A stretch of 49,796 nt of DNA from Sphingomonas sp. Leaf208 (lineage in GTDB: Bacteria > Pseudomonadota > Alphaproteobacteria > Sphingomonadales > Sphingomonadaceae). The notes beneath the pieces were generated by a model. It ran no database searches. It worked only from the letters and a program-made list of their open reading frames with translations, and was not told where the DNA came from. The stretch is taken from contig NZ_LMKH01000034.1 of the NCBI RefSeq assembly GCF_001421415.1, forward strand, positions 448,671-498,466. Direction: 5' to 3'. The translations under genes were made by a program, and so were the position numbers. The first letter of the stretch is position 1. Each line of letters begins with the position of its first letter. Below are positions 26,376 through 35,534 of the stretch, one piece after another.

Positions 26376-28997
26376 ATGACAATATCAGCTAACGACATAA
26401 CTTTTCTGAACGCCCCGCCCCCCGCAAATTTGGGGCGCGAGGCATTGGGGGCGCCTTGCTCCGACAAGGTCGATCTGTCCCAACTCAACTATGGGGCTGA
26501 AACCGCACCTGATGTGCTAATATCAGCCATTGATAACTCCAAGGGGGGCGAAGGGGGCACCGTAGACGAGCCCTCTCAGCCCCCTTCGAACGCGGTGTTC
26601 CTCAAGATCGTCATGGGTGACGTGGCCGAGGGCGCCGCTGCGGCGGTCTGCTCTAAGCCGGGCGACCCGACCTCAGGAGGTTGGGCGGCCGAAGCGGCCG
26701 GCGACGTCGATCGGCAATGCCCTATCGACAGGAACAACTATTTGAACTGCGCGAGCTTCGTTCCCGGCGAGGGCGACGCATTCCAAGCGCGGAAGGAGAC
26801 GATCAGCGGCTTTCACTTCCTACTGCTCGACGACGTCGGGACGAAGGTCGATCGGGAGAAGCTGGCGAACGCTCTGCCGACGTGGGAGATCGAGACTAGC
26901 CCGGGAAACAGCCAGCTCGGCTTCCGTCTAGAACCGCCCATCCGCGATCTTGCCACGGTCAAACACCTTCAGGATGCAGTGATGGCAGCGAGCCTGTGCG
27001 ATACGGGAGCCGGCGGCGCAAGTCGCTGGGCAAGGCTGCCAAACGCCATCAACGGAAAGGTGAAATACCGGGATGAAGGTGGGCAGCCGTTCCTATGCCG
27101 GCTGATCCGGTGGAACCCTGACGCGGCCTACTCCGTCCAAGGTTTAACTGACGCGCTTGGGCTGACGTTGCAGCCGCCGGCTGCGGCTATCCCGAACATG
27201 GTTCAGTCCGCTGCCCCAAAAACGATCCAATCGGCGGTGACCGGCAGCGACGTGTTCAAGCCGGCACCGAGCGAGAACCCAGTTGTCACGGCCTTGAAAG
27301 AGCGCGGCCTGTACAAGCGGCAGATTGGAGCCGGCAAGCACGACGTGACGTGCCCGTGGGTGAGCGAGCATACGGACGGCATCGACGGCGGCTCGGCATA
27401 TTTCGAACCGGACGCCGACCGACCGATTGGCGGCTTCTGCTGCCAGCACTCGCACGGCGACCGTTATCGCATCGGTCAGCTGATCGAGTTTCTTGGCGTT
27501 CAGTCTGAGCAAGCGCGCGGGAAAGCCCGTATCGACGTCATGCCCGGAGAAATGAATCGGGTGCGCCGCGTCGCTGAATTGACGCTTTCGTTGCGTGGCG
27601 GCTATTACCAATCAGGCGGCGCAATCGTTGTTGTGCGGAACGATCCAGCAACGGGCGACGTCACTACCGAACTCCTCGGTGAAGCCGCGTTGACGGCGGC
27701 GCTCTCCGATGCGGCGGACTGGTATCGTTACGACGGTCGAGCTCAGAAATCCGTTCGTATCGACCCTCCAGCGCGCAATGTTCAGACGTTGCTGAAAGCG
27801 GCGCAATACGATTACCTGCCGGTGCTGAGCAGGCTCGCTCGACAGCCGTTCTTCCGCGACGGCACGGGCGAGTTCGTTTCGAAGCCCGGCTACGATGCCG
27901 CATCGCGATGCTACGCCGCGTTCGATGCCGGTAAGTTCGAGACGCGCAACCAAACCGAGGAAGATGCACGGCGGGCGTTGGCGAAGCTTGGGGAGCTGGT
28001 CGGTGAGTTTCGTTTTGCGACGGACACGGATCGATCTGCCGCTATCTCAGCCATGCTCACCGGCGCCGTCCGATCGGCGTTGCCCACCGCACCTGCGTTC
28101 AACATTACGGCGTCGACGCCGGGGAGCGGCAAGAGTTACCTCGCCGCAACCATCACTCCGTTCGCCGGGCCTGGAGCAGCGCTGAAGCTGCCCTATCCCA
28201 CGACGAAGGAGGAGGCCGGCAAGGTGATGCTATCCACATTCCTTGGCGCTCCGGCGGCGGTCGTGTTCGACGACATGCAGGGTCCTTGGTTCCCATACGG
28301 TCCGATGAACAGTGCGCTCACCAGTGACATGATCGCAGGACGACTTTTGGGGGTTAGCCGCAACGTTTCGGCCAGCACGCGCAGCTTAATCGTTGGCACG
28401 GGCAACAACGTTCGGCCACTCGGCGACATGACGCGGCGGGTGCTTACGATCCGACTCCACCACCGCACCGCTACTCCGGCACTCGTGCGATACGACGGGC
28501 AGCCTGCGGTCAAGGTTGCCAGACGGCGGGAGGAGTATGTCGCTGCTGCTCTGACGATCGTAGCGGCATGGAAGGGCGCCGGATCGCCAAGAACGGACGT
28601 CCCGAACATCGGCAGCTTCGAGCAGTGGAGCGACCTGTGCCGGCAGCCGCTGCTATGGCTCGGTTTGCCAGATCCAGCAGCGAGCATCATCGAGCAGCTA
28701 CACCACAATCCCGACCAGGACGCTTTCCGTGACCTCCTCAAGGCGTGGCATGCTGAGATCGGCGAGCGGGCGATTATGCTGCGCGACGTGCTATTGGTAG
28801 CTGGCGATAAGCCAGACCTACACGAAGCGTTGCTTGAGCTACCGGTGGTCGAACGCGAGGTCGTCAACCGTAGCCGCCTTGGCCAGTACCTCAGTCGCAA
28901 CGCCAACCGAATCGTCGATGGGCTTGAGTTGCAGGAAGCGCCGTGTTCGCGGCGTAATGCTTGGCGTGTGGTGCGCATCGAGGCCGAAGAGGCCTAA
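26376..28997 (+). CDS. Primase-helicase-like replication protein of a mobile element
   Basis: This 873-residue protein joins two modules. The N-terminal part (about 75-260) has FHFLLLDDVG at 146-155 and SRWARLPNAINGK at 216-228, which resemble the archaeo-eukaryotic primase domain of plasmid and satellite proteins. The C-terminal part has a Walker A (STPGSGKSY, about residues 580-588) and a Walker B (VVFDDMQ, about 627-633) of a superfamily-3-like helicase or related ATPase. Such fusions replicate phage satellites, plasmids and integrative elements. The tyrosine integrase follows after about 390 bp, so both form the mobility core of the island. The first 70 residues are Gly/Pro-rich and the ATG has only a weak ribosome site, so the true start could be later. 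Confidence 0.8.
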   Translation: MTISANDITFLNAPPPANLGREALGAPCSDKVDLSQLNYGAETAPDVLISAIDNSKGGEGGTVDEPSQPPSNAVFLKIVMGDVAEGAAAAVCSKPGDPTSGGWAAEAAGDVDRQCPIDRNNYLNCASFVPGEGDAFQARKETISGFHFLLLDDVGTKVDREKLANALPTWEIETSPGNSQLGFRLEPPIRDLATVKHLQDAVMAASLCDTGAGGASRWARLPNAINGKVKYRDEGGQPFLCRLIRWNPDAAYSVQGLTDALGLTLQPPAAAIPNMVQSAAPKTIQSAVTGSDVFKPAPSENPVVTALKERGLYKRQIGAGKHDVTCPWVSEHTDGIDGGSAYFEPDADRPIGGFCCQHSHGDRYRIGQLIEFLGVQSEQARGKARIDVMPGEMNRVRRVAELTLSLRGGYYQSGGAIVVVRNDPATGDVTTELLGEAALTAALSDAADWYRYDGRAQKSVRIDPPARNVQTLLKAAQYDYLPVLSRLARQPFFRDGTGEFVSKPGYDAASRCYAAFDAGKFETRNQTEEDARRALAKLGELVGEFRFATDTDRSAAISAMLTGAVRSALPTAPAFNITASTPGSGKSYLAATITPFAGPGAALKLPYPTTKEEAGKVMLSTFLGAPAAVVFDDMQGPWFPYGPMNSALTSDMIAGRLLGVSRNVSASTRSLIVGTGNNVRPLGDMTRRVLTIRLHHRTATPALVRYDGQPAVKVARRREEYVAAALTIVAAWKGAGSPRTDVPNIGSFEQWSDLCRQPLLWLGLPDPAASIIEQLHHNPDQDAFRDLLKAWHAEIGERAIMLRDVLLVAGDKPDLHEALLELPVVEREVVNRSRLGQYLSRNANRIVDGLELQEAPCSRRNAWRVVRIEAEEA

Positions 28998-29391
28998 TCC
29001 GAGCCGCCAACCCTCTGTGCCGGTGCGATCGGCATGGCGGGGCGTGAATAATATCACCTTAGCTCGCGTTCGACGGTGATGTTCAACCGCAGGTGATCCG
29101 CGAGCCGAGCTCCGCTCAGGCGTAGTCAAACCTCGGGTCGGCGTAGCTGAAGGTGGCAGAGGGGGCAGCGCCTCCTCCGCCCCCTACGATACCGGGGTGC
29201 CGCAAAACACGCGCAGACCGCGCGGACCGCGTCGATAACCGGCCCGGAATCGCAACTGGCCCAACACTGTCCTTCTAAGCCCCGCCGAGCACCAAGCCGG
29301 CGGCACGGATGCCGACCTCATCTCGCCGCCGCCGTGCGCTCCCTCGGGCCGCTCTGGCGACGCGCGCCAATCCAAATTAAGGAGAATGTTC
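28998..29391. other. Gap between primase-helicase and integrase
   Basis: No gene is supported in these 394 bases. The region is GC-rich with short inverted repeats (for example GACCGCG repeats near 29218-29232). AAGGAG near its end serves the integrase. No copy of the tRNA att core was found here. Confidence 0.4.
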
Positions 29392-30546
29392 GTGAAAGTA
29401 AAGCTAGACCATACTGTCGCCTTAACTGCGCAGTGCCCTGATGGTAAAAAGAAGCTAGAGCTATTCGATTCGGCTATTACCGGGTTCACCCTAGAATGTC
29501 GGTCAACCGGTGGTAAAACGTACTATCTGCGTTACGATTGGGAAGGGAGACAAAAGCAATATAAGATCGGACGTTACGAGGATATCACGTTTGCGACTGC
29601 TAAGAAGATAGCACAACGCCTTCGGTCCGAAGTGACCGTTGGAAAAGATCCATCCGCGGCAAAGGCCGCTGCAAAAATGGTTCCGCTTTACTGCGAGCTA
29701 TCAGCAATGCATTTAGCTGATGCGGAACTACATCAGCGGTCATACTCAACGACTGAGATGTATGTCCGACGGCACATTATCCCAAAATGGGGGAAGGTCC
29801 GACTGACTGACATTGATGGCCGCGCGGTGGCCCACTGGCTTGCAGCGAAGCGCGATGAAGGTCTGGCGCCTGCGACGGTGATCAAGATTAAGGCGATCTT
29901 CGGCCGGTCCTTCGAACTCGGCATGCGCTGGGGCATCGCAGGGTGCGACAAGAACCCCGTCCGCGGGGTGCAGAGCAAACCCCTTAACAACGCTCGCGAG
30001 CGCTTCCTAACGACCGAGGAGGCCAAGCGCCTGCTCGCGGCGGCGGCGAAATCCCGCAACCCTCAGCTTGCGTCGGTGGTCGGCTTGCTCCTGCTCACCG
30101 GCATGCGCGTGTCGGAACTGCTATCGACGCGATGGGAGAACGTGAAGGTTGATCGGCGCAGCCTGTACATACCGACCTCAAAAACGGGGCGGTCGCGGCA
30201 CGTCCCGCTGGCTCAGGCCGCTGTCGACATAATCGAACGGCTGCCGCGCGCAGAGGGTGCGGTGTTCCTCTTCCCGAGCCCTAAGGACCCCGAGAAGCAC
30301 CTTACGACGATCAAGCATGGCTGGCAGACCGCGCGGGATACTGCCGACCTACCGGGACTCCGGATCCACGACCTCCGCCATTCGGCGGCATCCTTCATGG
30401 TCAACTCCGGGGTCGATCTCTTCGCCGTGGGGAAGGTCCTGGGTCATGCGAACGTCGCCAGCTCTGCCCGGTACTCGCACCTCGCGAATGACACGTTGCT
30501 CGCTGCCGTCGAGGCGGGCGCTGCCAAGCAGGCTCAGTCTGCCTAA
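29392..30546 (+). CDS. int: Tyrosine recombinase integrase
   Basis: This integrase of about 384 residues has an N-terminal arm-binding domain (DUF4102-like, residues 1-90), a SAM-like core-binding domain (about 98-190) and a C-terminal catalytic domain. Counted from the GTG, the catalytic residues are R239 (TGMRVSE), H326 and R329 (HDLRHS), H352 (LGHAN) and Y361 (SARYSHL). GTG 29392 was chosen because AAGGAG stands seven bases before it; the ATG at 29386 is too close. Integrases of this family often target tRNA genes, which fits the duplicated tRNA-Thr core. The gene lies in mid-island rather than next to an att site, unusual for a simple element. Confidence 0.92.
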   Translation: MKVKLDHTVALTAQCPDGKKKLELFDSAITGFTLECRSTGGKTYYLRYDWEGRQKQYKIGRYEDITFATAKKIAQRLRSEVTVGKDPSAAKAAAKMVPLYCELSAMHLADAELHQRSYSTTEMYVRRHIIPKWGKVRLTDIDGRAVAHWLAAKRDEGLAPATVIKIKAIFGRSFELGMRWGIAGCDKNPVRGVQSKPLNNARERFLTTEEAKRLLAAAAKSRNPQLASVVGLLLLTGMRVSELLSTRWENVKVDRRSLYIPTSKTGRSRHVPLAQAAVDIIERLPRAEGAVFLFPSPKDPEKHLTTIKHGWQTARDTADLPGLRIHDLRHSAASFMVNSGVDLFAVGKVLGHANVASSARYSHLANDTLLAAVEAGAAKQAQSA

Positions 30547-30552
30547 CCTCAA

Positions 30553-30611
30553 CTCCGCTCCGTGCGCTGGCTTCGGCTGGTTCGTGGGGCGGGGTGCTTC
30601 TTTATTTTTTT
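30553..30611 (+). terminator. Integrase terminator and leader of 30624 gene
   Basis: A 9-bp stem (30553-30561 with 30586-30594, two G-T pairs) is followed by a T-rich tract through 30611. GGAGTCAC and the ATG of the next gene follow directly. The T-tract, GGAGT and CAC order closely repeats the leader of the gene at 24168. Confidence 0.65.
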
Positions 30612-30623
30612 CGGAGTCACACC

Positions 30624-30941
30624 ATGAACAGTCCTATCAACCCCGCCGATAACTTCCCCGTAACCACCCCCTCAGCGGAAATAGATGGCATCGGACGCAT
30701 GCTAGACGGCTGCGGCACCGACAACCGAAACGACCTGCTCATCATCGCGATCGAGGCTTTACTCGAGAGCGGCAAATACACCGGTCGAGATATCGTCAGC
30801 GCGGCGGTTGCCCTCGGCTTTAAGGCTAGCCACGCCGGAGCAATCTTAAATGCGAACCGGGGTGGCAACCCTGCCCGTCATCGGTGGCAGCGCGGCGTTG
30901 AGGGGGTCTACTACCTTCACCCAGTGAAGATGGCGGCCTAA
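30624..30941 (+). CDS. Small protein of unknown function
   Basis: This 105-residue protein (MNSPINPADNFPV) starts after a GGAG eight bases upstream. The middle (about 35-85) is predicted helical, with a pattern (LLESGKYTGRDIVSAAVALGFKASHAGAIL) like a small winged-helix or HTH fold. The end, HRWQRGVEGVYYLHP, is beta-rich. It may be a DNA-binding accessory to the integrase, such as an excisionase, but no family match supports this. It directly follows the integrase terminator. Confidence 0.55.
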   Translation: MNSPINPADNFPVTTPSAEIDGIGRMLDGCGTDNRNDLLIIAIEALLESGKYTGRDIVSAAVALGFKASHAGAILNANRGGNPARHRWQRGVEGVYYLHPVKMAA

Positions 30942-31037
30942 GCCCTCTGCATATCCTGCGGGTCGGTTTCGATCGGCTCGCGGGGCAGTAAATACGGCGA
31001 TCAACTTGCAGCTAGACGTTGACTCGATCGAACGAGT

Positions 31038-31052
31038 GTTCCACCTTTGTTC
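31038..31052 (+). promoter_or_regulatory. LexA (SOS) box, GTTC-N7-GTTC
   Basis: The sequence GTTC, seven bases, GTTC matches the alphaproteobacterial LexA consensus exactly. It lies three bases before the ATG at 31055, where a bound repressor would block transcription. The site predicts DNA-damage induction of the small genes that follow. The match is short, so chance is possible. Confidence 0.55.
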
Positions 31053-31054
31053 TC

Positions 31055-31267
31055 ATGGAACATGCACCCGAGTCGATGCGCAACGGCGCTGAACCGCTGT
31101 CTCAGACCCACCATCTGATTGCGGAAATCTTGCCCGAGCTGCGGCCAGCCGAGATGCAGACTGTCTACTTCCAGTGCATGGAGGACGGACCCGAAAGCCT
31201 GCTGGCGCCGATTGAGGCTGAGTTCGCGAGACGCGGCCTGTCGCCCCATGCGATGACGTTCAACTGA
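31055..31267 (+). CDS. Small protein behind a LexA box
   Basis: This 70-residue protein (MEHAPESMRNGAEPL) is acidic and helical. No family is recognised. The start is uncertain: the ATG at 31055 lacks a ribosome site and the frame is open to TTG 31019, while an ATG at 31076 is also possible. Its stop overlaps the next start (TGATG), an operon sign, although the next gene is frameshifted. Confidence 0.5.
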   Translation: MEHAPESMRNGAEPLSQTHHLIAEILPELRPAEMQTVYFQCMEDGPESLLAPIEAEFARRGLSPHAMTFN

Positions 31268-31463
31268 TGGCGAGCTTGATCACCGCCGAACGGATGCGGG
31301 CCTGATCGAGCAGGCTCCCGGCTGGGCCCTCGTGGCGCTTCCGGTGCCGCGAGAGCGGTTGCGGACTGATGCACGACGTGAGGTTGCCCACTATGTCTAT
31401 CGCGCTCTCTACCAGCCTCTGGATGTCGAGACGGGGCAGCTTCCTCTACCGCTACGATCCTGA
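31267..31463 (+). pseudogene. Frameshifted small protein gene (DUF6771-like)
   Basis: Reading from ATG 31267 gives MASLITAERMRA and then TGA at 31303. Adding one base at about 31301 joins it to a frame reading LIEQAPGWALVALPVPRERL and on to a stop at 31463, giving a 65-residue protein. The rejoined peptide looks like the small DUF6771-type proteins of sphingomonads, as far as I recall the family. The simplest reading is a single-base deletion, since 197 nt is one short of 66 codons. A sequencing error is also possible. Confidence 0.5.
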
Positions 31464-31862
31464 AGCCGAACGACGCTTCCTTTACCTTAGGTGGTCGAGG
31501 ATGCCCCGGGACGCTGGTAGAATGAGTGTATCTCGACCCGCGACTGCGTCGACTACGCTGCAACGCGTTCGTGACTGTTCCCCTTATTCGGCATCACCTT
31601 CTTATGGCACTTTCACTCGGGAACAGCGGCTGAGGTTGCAAGGCCTTTTCCGGCGGGTAGCGGCTTTGAGCGCTTTGCGTAGAGAAGCCAGTTGCGCAAA
31701 TTCGACGCTCAGTTCTCTTCGGACGAACGCCCAATGATCGCGGTAGCGAAGAAAGCCAGCGTTTCCTGGAACTAAGCTTCTGTTTCGAGGTTAACCGGGC
31801 TTCCGCTGTTGAGTGGATACGAATAATTCGGCGTTGCGCAGCGTGGGTCAAGGATCGATACG
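31464..31862. other. 399-bp gap with no supported gene
   Basis: Open frames in this stretch are composition shadows without ribosome sites or protein-like content. Nothing was recognised. Confidence 0.4.
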
Positions 31863-32027
31863 ATGAATCAGGCAGACCCCAGCATGTTCACCAGCCAGCT
31901 TGAGGCTATGATTGCATTTGCGGACGCTCACGAAGAGTTTGTCCTTGGCGCTTGGCTTTCGCAGGCGCTCAGTCGCATTAATGTTATCAACGGGACGTCA
32001 CAGGGATGCTCTTCCGCTATTGAATAG
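31863..32027 (+). CDS. Small alpha-helical protein
   Basis: This 54-residue protein runs from ATG 31863 to TAG 32027. The segment QLEAMIAFADAHEEFVLGAWLSQAL is a well-formed amphipathic helix and looks like conserved small proteins of sphingomonads. No function is known, and only a weak ribosome site is visible. Confidence 0.5.
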   Translation: MNQADPSMFTSQLEAMIAFADAHEEFVLGAWLSQALSRINVINGTSQGCSSAIE

Positions 32028-32318
32028 GATCTAATCGCAACCCTAAACCAGCGAGAGAACATGAATAGCAATGAGGAAGCCGCACAGTTAGACAGCGCAA
32101 TACTGGAATCTAAATTCCGTGACTCTTGCATAGTGTTCGGATAAGTCCGTTTCGTCTCTGAACCGGCTTCGATGTGCAACGTCGAGGCGTATGAGGCAAT
32201 TCCTGTCAAGAGGGCGACGGCGGCAATGACGGCGCCGCCCGAGCGAACGGACAGTCGCTTTACGGGTATTCACCGGCTGCCCTCTGGTCGCGCAACACTT
32301 GTCGAGCTAAACGGATAA

Positions 32319-32759
32319 ATGCTCATTTACCATTCTCTGACCCTTGTCCTTGCGTCCATGGTCGCCGCAGCGAGTGCGCAAGTTGTCGTTCCAGGTCGTT
32401 GGGATGTCACGTCGACCGTCGTTGAACTCTCTGTTCCGGGTGTGCCCGGCTTCCTCGTTCGGATGATGCGCGGCAAGTCGAAGGCAGAGCACAAACGCGT
32501 GGCGATGGGGCAGGGTATTGAGCAGCTTTTACTACCTGATCAGAAAGCGCAGTGTCGTGTTGAGAGCCAGCATGTAGCGGATGGTCGCTATGCCCAGATG
32601 TTGAGTTGTCCGCAAAAACGCGGCGAGCCGCTGCATATCGTGCGAACGGGAACCTACGATCGCTCTGGCTTCATGGGCGACGCGATTGTAACGGGCGTTA
32701 CGCCGAAAGGGGCGATGAAGATCGTTTTGAAGCAACGCGCCGCCCGCATCGGTGACTAG
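32319..32759 (+). CDS. Secreted DUF3617-like protein
   Basis: This 146-residue protein has a signal peptide (hydrophobic residues 5-18, cleavage probably after ASA near residue 20) followed by GRWDVTSTVVELSVPGVPGF, typical of the DUF3617 family of periplasmic proteins. Two cysteines (about residues 79 and 97) could form a disulphide, as in that family. The function of the family is unknown. The gene stands alone on the plus strand. Confidence 0.7.
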   Translation: MLIYHSLTLVLASMVAAASAQVVVPGRWDVTSTVVELSVPGVPGFLVRMMRGKSKAEHKRVAMGQGIEQLLLPDQKAQCRVESQHVADGRYAQMLSCPQKRGEPLHIVRTGTYDRSGFMGDAIVTGVTPKGAMKIVLKQRAARIGD

Positions 32760-32851
32760 GCGCTCGTGCTCGGGAACACCGCAAATGGTCGAGGCGAAGG
32801 TGCCACGCGCGCTGCGTCGTCAAAGCACGGGCACTCAAGGACCAGTTGCCC

Positions 32852-33070
32852 TCAGTCGAACATAGAAAGACCGTCTGGGATAGCGCGCAACGCGGTTGCC
32901 CTAACGAGACACCCGTAAAGATGAGCTCCCAGCAGGGTTTGATCTCCGTCGTCGGCAACGGCCAAAGCTTCGCCGATTATGGCAATCAACCGTTCTAGGT
33001 GCTGTGCGGTAGTTTCGCCCTCGATCACAGCTTCATGGCCTTGATCATCTCGGCATACAAAGCGGCACAA
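32852..33070 (-). CDS. Small protein of unknown function
   Basis: This 72-residue protein (MCRFVCRDDQGHEAVIEGE) has protein-like composition, with a helical middle (AQHLERLIAIIGEALAVADDG) and two N-terminal cysteines. No family is recognised and the start lacks a clear ribosome site. It is convergent with the DUF3617-like gene. Confidence 0.4.
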   Translation of the reverse strand: MCRFVCRDDQGHEAVIEGETTAQHLERLIAIIGEALAVADDGDQTLLGAHLYGCLVRATALRAIPDGLSMFD

Positions 33071-33316
33071 CCTAGGTGCGCGATGCGAGCGGAAATGTCG
33101 TCGCAGATTGCTGCTTGCTCCCGCGCTTTCATCTCATTCCGAACAAGGTCGTCGAGGCTATCCGGTTTGTCCACAGCGTGGCTCCCACTAAGCGGGAGCG
33201 CTCCAGCGTCTCTCAGTCGCCGCCATGCCGTTGGCGAGTCGCGGCGATATCTGAGAGTATAACGTTACGGCTGCAGATGATATCGACAAGAACGACCTGA
33301 CCCACGAATCTTCTGG

Positions 33317-33721
33317 CTAGGACGGCATGCTAATAGCGGGGTGATAGTACATCGCGCTAATTTTTCCCGCCGCGTTCAGAGCCAGGAAGAAATCAATTTT
33401 CGCGGTGGCAAAGGTGATGCGGAATAGATAGCCGCCGGGGGGATCGCCGAGATAGGTGACGGACTGCGGGGTGCCCAGCTTGATGATCATATCGCCGCCC
33501 TCCGGATGGTCGCGCACGGCCTTTCCGACTTCCGTCGTGAGTATGCTGTAGTCCATTTTGGCGCCCGGCGCGGCGCTCTTCAACAGAGTTTGAACGTGCT
33601 TTTCCGCCAAGGTTGCCCCGGCGGTCATCGAAGGCGCCGCTTGTTGGGCCGCGGCAAATTGAATCGCGAAAGTCGGAAGTGCGACAGTGCTCAACGCGGC
33701 GGCGGCGAGACGGATTTTCAT
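33317..33721 (-). CDS. Secreted protein of unknown function
   Basis: This 134-residue protein starts at ATG 33721. It has a Sec signal peptide (MKIRLAAAALSTVALPTFA, cleavage probably after FAAAQ near residue 26). The mature part is mixed alpha/beta with a GDPPGGYLFRITF strand. The longer frame to 33910 has no signal-peptide logic and was rejected. The fold resembles small periplasmic DUF3887-type proteins, but this is a weak impression. Confidence 0.6.
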   Translation of the reverse strand: MKIRLAAAALSTVALPTFAIQFAAAQQAAPSMTAGATLAEKHVQTLLKSAAPGAKMDYSILTTEVGKAVRDHPEGGDMIIKLGTPQSVTYLGDPPGGYLFRITFATAKIDFFLALNAAGKISAMYYHPAISMPS

Positions 33722-34625
33722 GAGAAGGCTCCAAATCGAAAGAAGAGGAACGCCATACTGAACCGCGATACAGTTCGACCGCTGATGAAAACGATGTCGG
33801 TCTCGATATTCGCCGTTGCCAAACGATAACAGACAAACCGCTGCTGATCGAGAGGAACAATTGGAGGTACGGCAGCAGGCGGCACCCGCTATTTTATGAC
33901 GTTCCCGCAATCGAACCGCGGCGGCTCAACCTGGAAGGCTGTTCGCTGGGTACCCCGTTTTAGGCACTGTTTTGGGCGCTGTGGGGGTGTGGATCGGCGC
34001 CGAAGGCGGGGCCCCGCCTCTGACGGACCCAATCACCTCGGATGTCCTGGGAAGATGGGTTTATGATGGAGTCCCGATGGACGCTAACTGGAGGCCGTGA
34101 ACCTGATAATGAGAAGTAAGCTCAATGGTTCAAGTAAGACCTGCCGGGTCAAACTCTGATGCCGGTCGAGATCGCTTCTTCTGGATTGAGGCCAAGGCCT
34201 AATGCCGCCGCGTATAGCCGGACGGTGTACCCAGACCGTGCGGATTTCGCCCCACCGGCTTCACGAGCGGCGAAGCTGTTCTGGCCCTTGGCGTAATGCA
34301 GAGCGCGAGAACGTCGAAAGGCTATCGTTGTACGGGCAGGGAGGCCTTGGTGCTTTCGGCTTGTCGAGAAGGGGCCCTGCTTTCGGCGCTGATTCACATT
34401 CTCAGCTGACAAGCAATCGTTTAGCCCCTGGCAGCTGCAGCTTTAACCCAGCGTTGTAAATTCGCTGTGTAAGGCCATCGCCGTGAACAACGCTGAATCG
34501 CGTTAGGAATGCATATTAATCGGTTCGTCGCGCCGTTGATTCGCCCTGTCGATGCGTCAAAAATACTTAACTTTTCATTAACCATTTTCCGGTGGTTGTC
34601 AGGTTCGTCGTTTCCCAGCGACGCA
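33722..34625. other. About 0.9 kb with no supported gene
   Basis: A minus-strand frame at 34149-34412 ends in a helix-like segment (VRLYAAALGLGLNPEEAI), but its first half looks random and it has no ribosome site. The region may be a remnant of decayed genes. No repeats or RNA genes were seen. Confidence 0.35.
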
Positions 34626-34838
34626 ATGGAGACGGACGTGCCGACTGACGCAAATCTCGAAATGGAATGTGATAGGGTACGGCGTATCGTCGCAGGATTG
34701 AACGATGAGCTTTCTCGCCAACTACTCGGCGCATATGCGGCCGATCTAAGGGACGCGCAGCAGAAGCAAAGGCTTGTTGAACGGGAATTGGATCTTCTAC
34801 GTTCCGTTGGGCGTTCGCCAGCTCGCAGGAGGCGTTAA
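34626..34838 (+). CDS. Small coiled-coil protein
   Basis: This 70-residue protein (METDVPTDANLEMECDRVRRIV) is helical throughout, with a heptad-like pattern in ELSRQLLGAYAADLRDAQQKQRLVERELDLL, and has a basic Arg-rich tail. The start is chosen by composition; the ribosome site is weak. No family is recognised. Confidence 0.45.
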   Translation: METDVPTDANLEMECDRVRRIVAGLNDELSRQLLGAYAADLRDAQQKQRLVERELDLLRSVGRSPARRRR

Positions 34839-34884
34839 TTCGTCGTTTACCCTTTCCCGGCAAGACAGGGGTGGGGGACACAGT

Positions 34885-35139
34885 ATGCGATACAGAATTT
34901 ATGAGTTGGGCAGTCGGGGCGAAATTGTATGTGGCGCGGACCTCTCCGCAACGTACGACGAGCAATCAATTAATGAGGCTGCCGAGCACCCAAACCGGTA
35001 CGGACTTGAGATCTGGCAGGGGAACCGCAAGGTCGCGGTTATAAGTCCGCCCTTGAACCGTTCAGGAGGCTTCTTGGGAACCTCCACGGCCTACACCCTG
35101 ACGTCGTCCCGTGGCCGAATGTCTCGCGCCCATTCCTGA
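34885..35139 (+). CDS. Small protein of unknown function
   Basis: This 84-residue protein starts MRYRIYELGSRGEIVCGADL. The first 55 residues form an alternating strand-helix-strand pattern ending in KVAVISPP, similar to small sphingomonad proteins, while the remaining residues look unstructured. It begins 47 bp after the previous small gene on the same strand. Confidence 0.45.
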   Translation: MRYRIYELGSRGEIVCGADLSATYDEQSINEAAEHPNRYGLEIWQGNRKVAVISPPLNRSGGFLGTSTAYTLTSSRGRMSRAHS

Positions 35140-35534
35140 AGAGCGGCACCTTAAAGCCGTAGTGCCCGCTGACGTCGGCTAGCGGTCTACGGGCGGCCGA
35201 TGCGGTAAAGGAACCTCCGGACACCTTTCGGTGTTGTCTAAAAACATCGTCTGCTCTTCCAAAATGCTGGCGCAGTACGCAGCCCATTCAGCGCAACGCG
35301 TTCTTTGCGTTGCCCGGCAGCTAGCCCGCTAGTTGTTCGCTTCGGTACCGTGGATTGGTCACTCAGAAGCTGGGTTTGCAATGATGTCGGCCACGGCAGC
35401 AACCCGGTGCAAGTCATCAACACCATCGCTCAATTCGTCGATGCCACTAAACGATCACAGCACGTATCTTGCAGTTTCGTTGCCCGGGGTAGTGGCTACT
35501 TTTCCTTATTTCAGAAATATCTCGTGATCGGTCA
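35140..35534. other. 395-bp gap with no supported gene
   Basis: Frames on the plus strand here have no ribosome site and low-quality composition. Nothing was recognised. Confidence 0.4.

Noticed and set aside
31928..32273. Minus-strand frame resembling a signal peptide (VIAAVALLTGIASYAS)
   Set aside because: No start codon precedes the signal-like part, and a more convincing small gene lies opposite at 31863-32027. It may be a decayed secreted protein.
34149..34412. Minus-strand 87-residue frame ending in a helix-like segment
   Set aside because: Its first half is low quality and there is no ribosome site or family pattern. It may be a remnant but cannot be supported as a gene.
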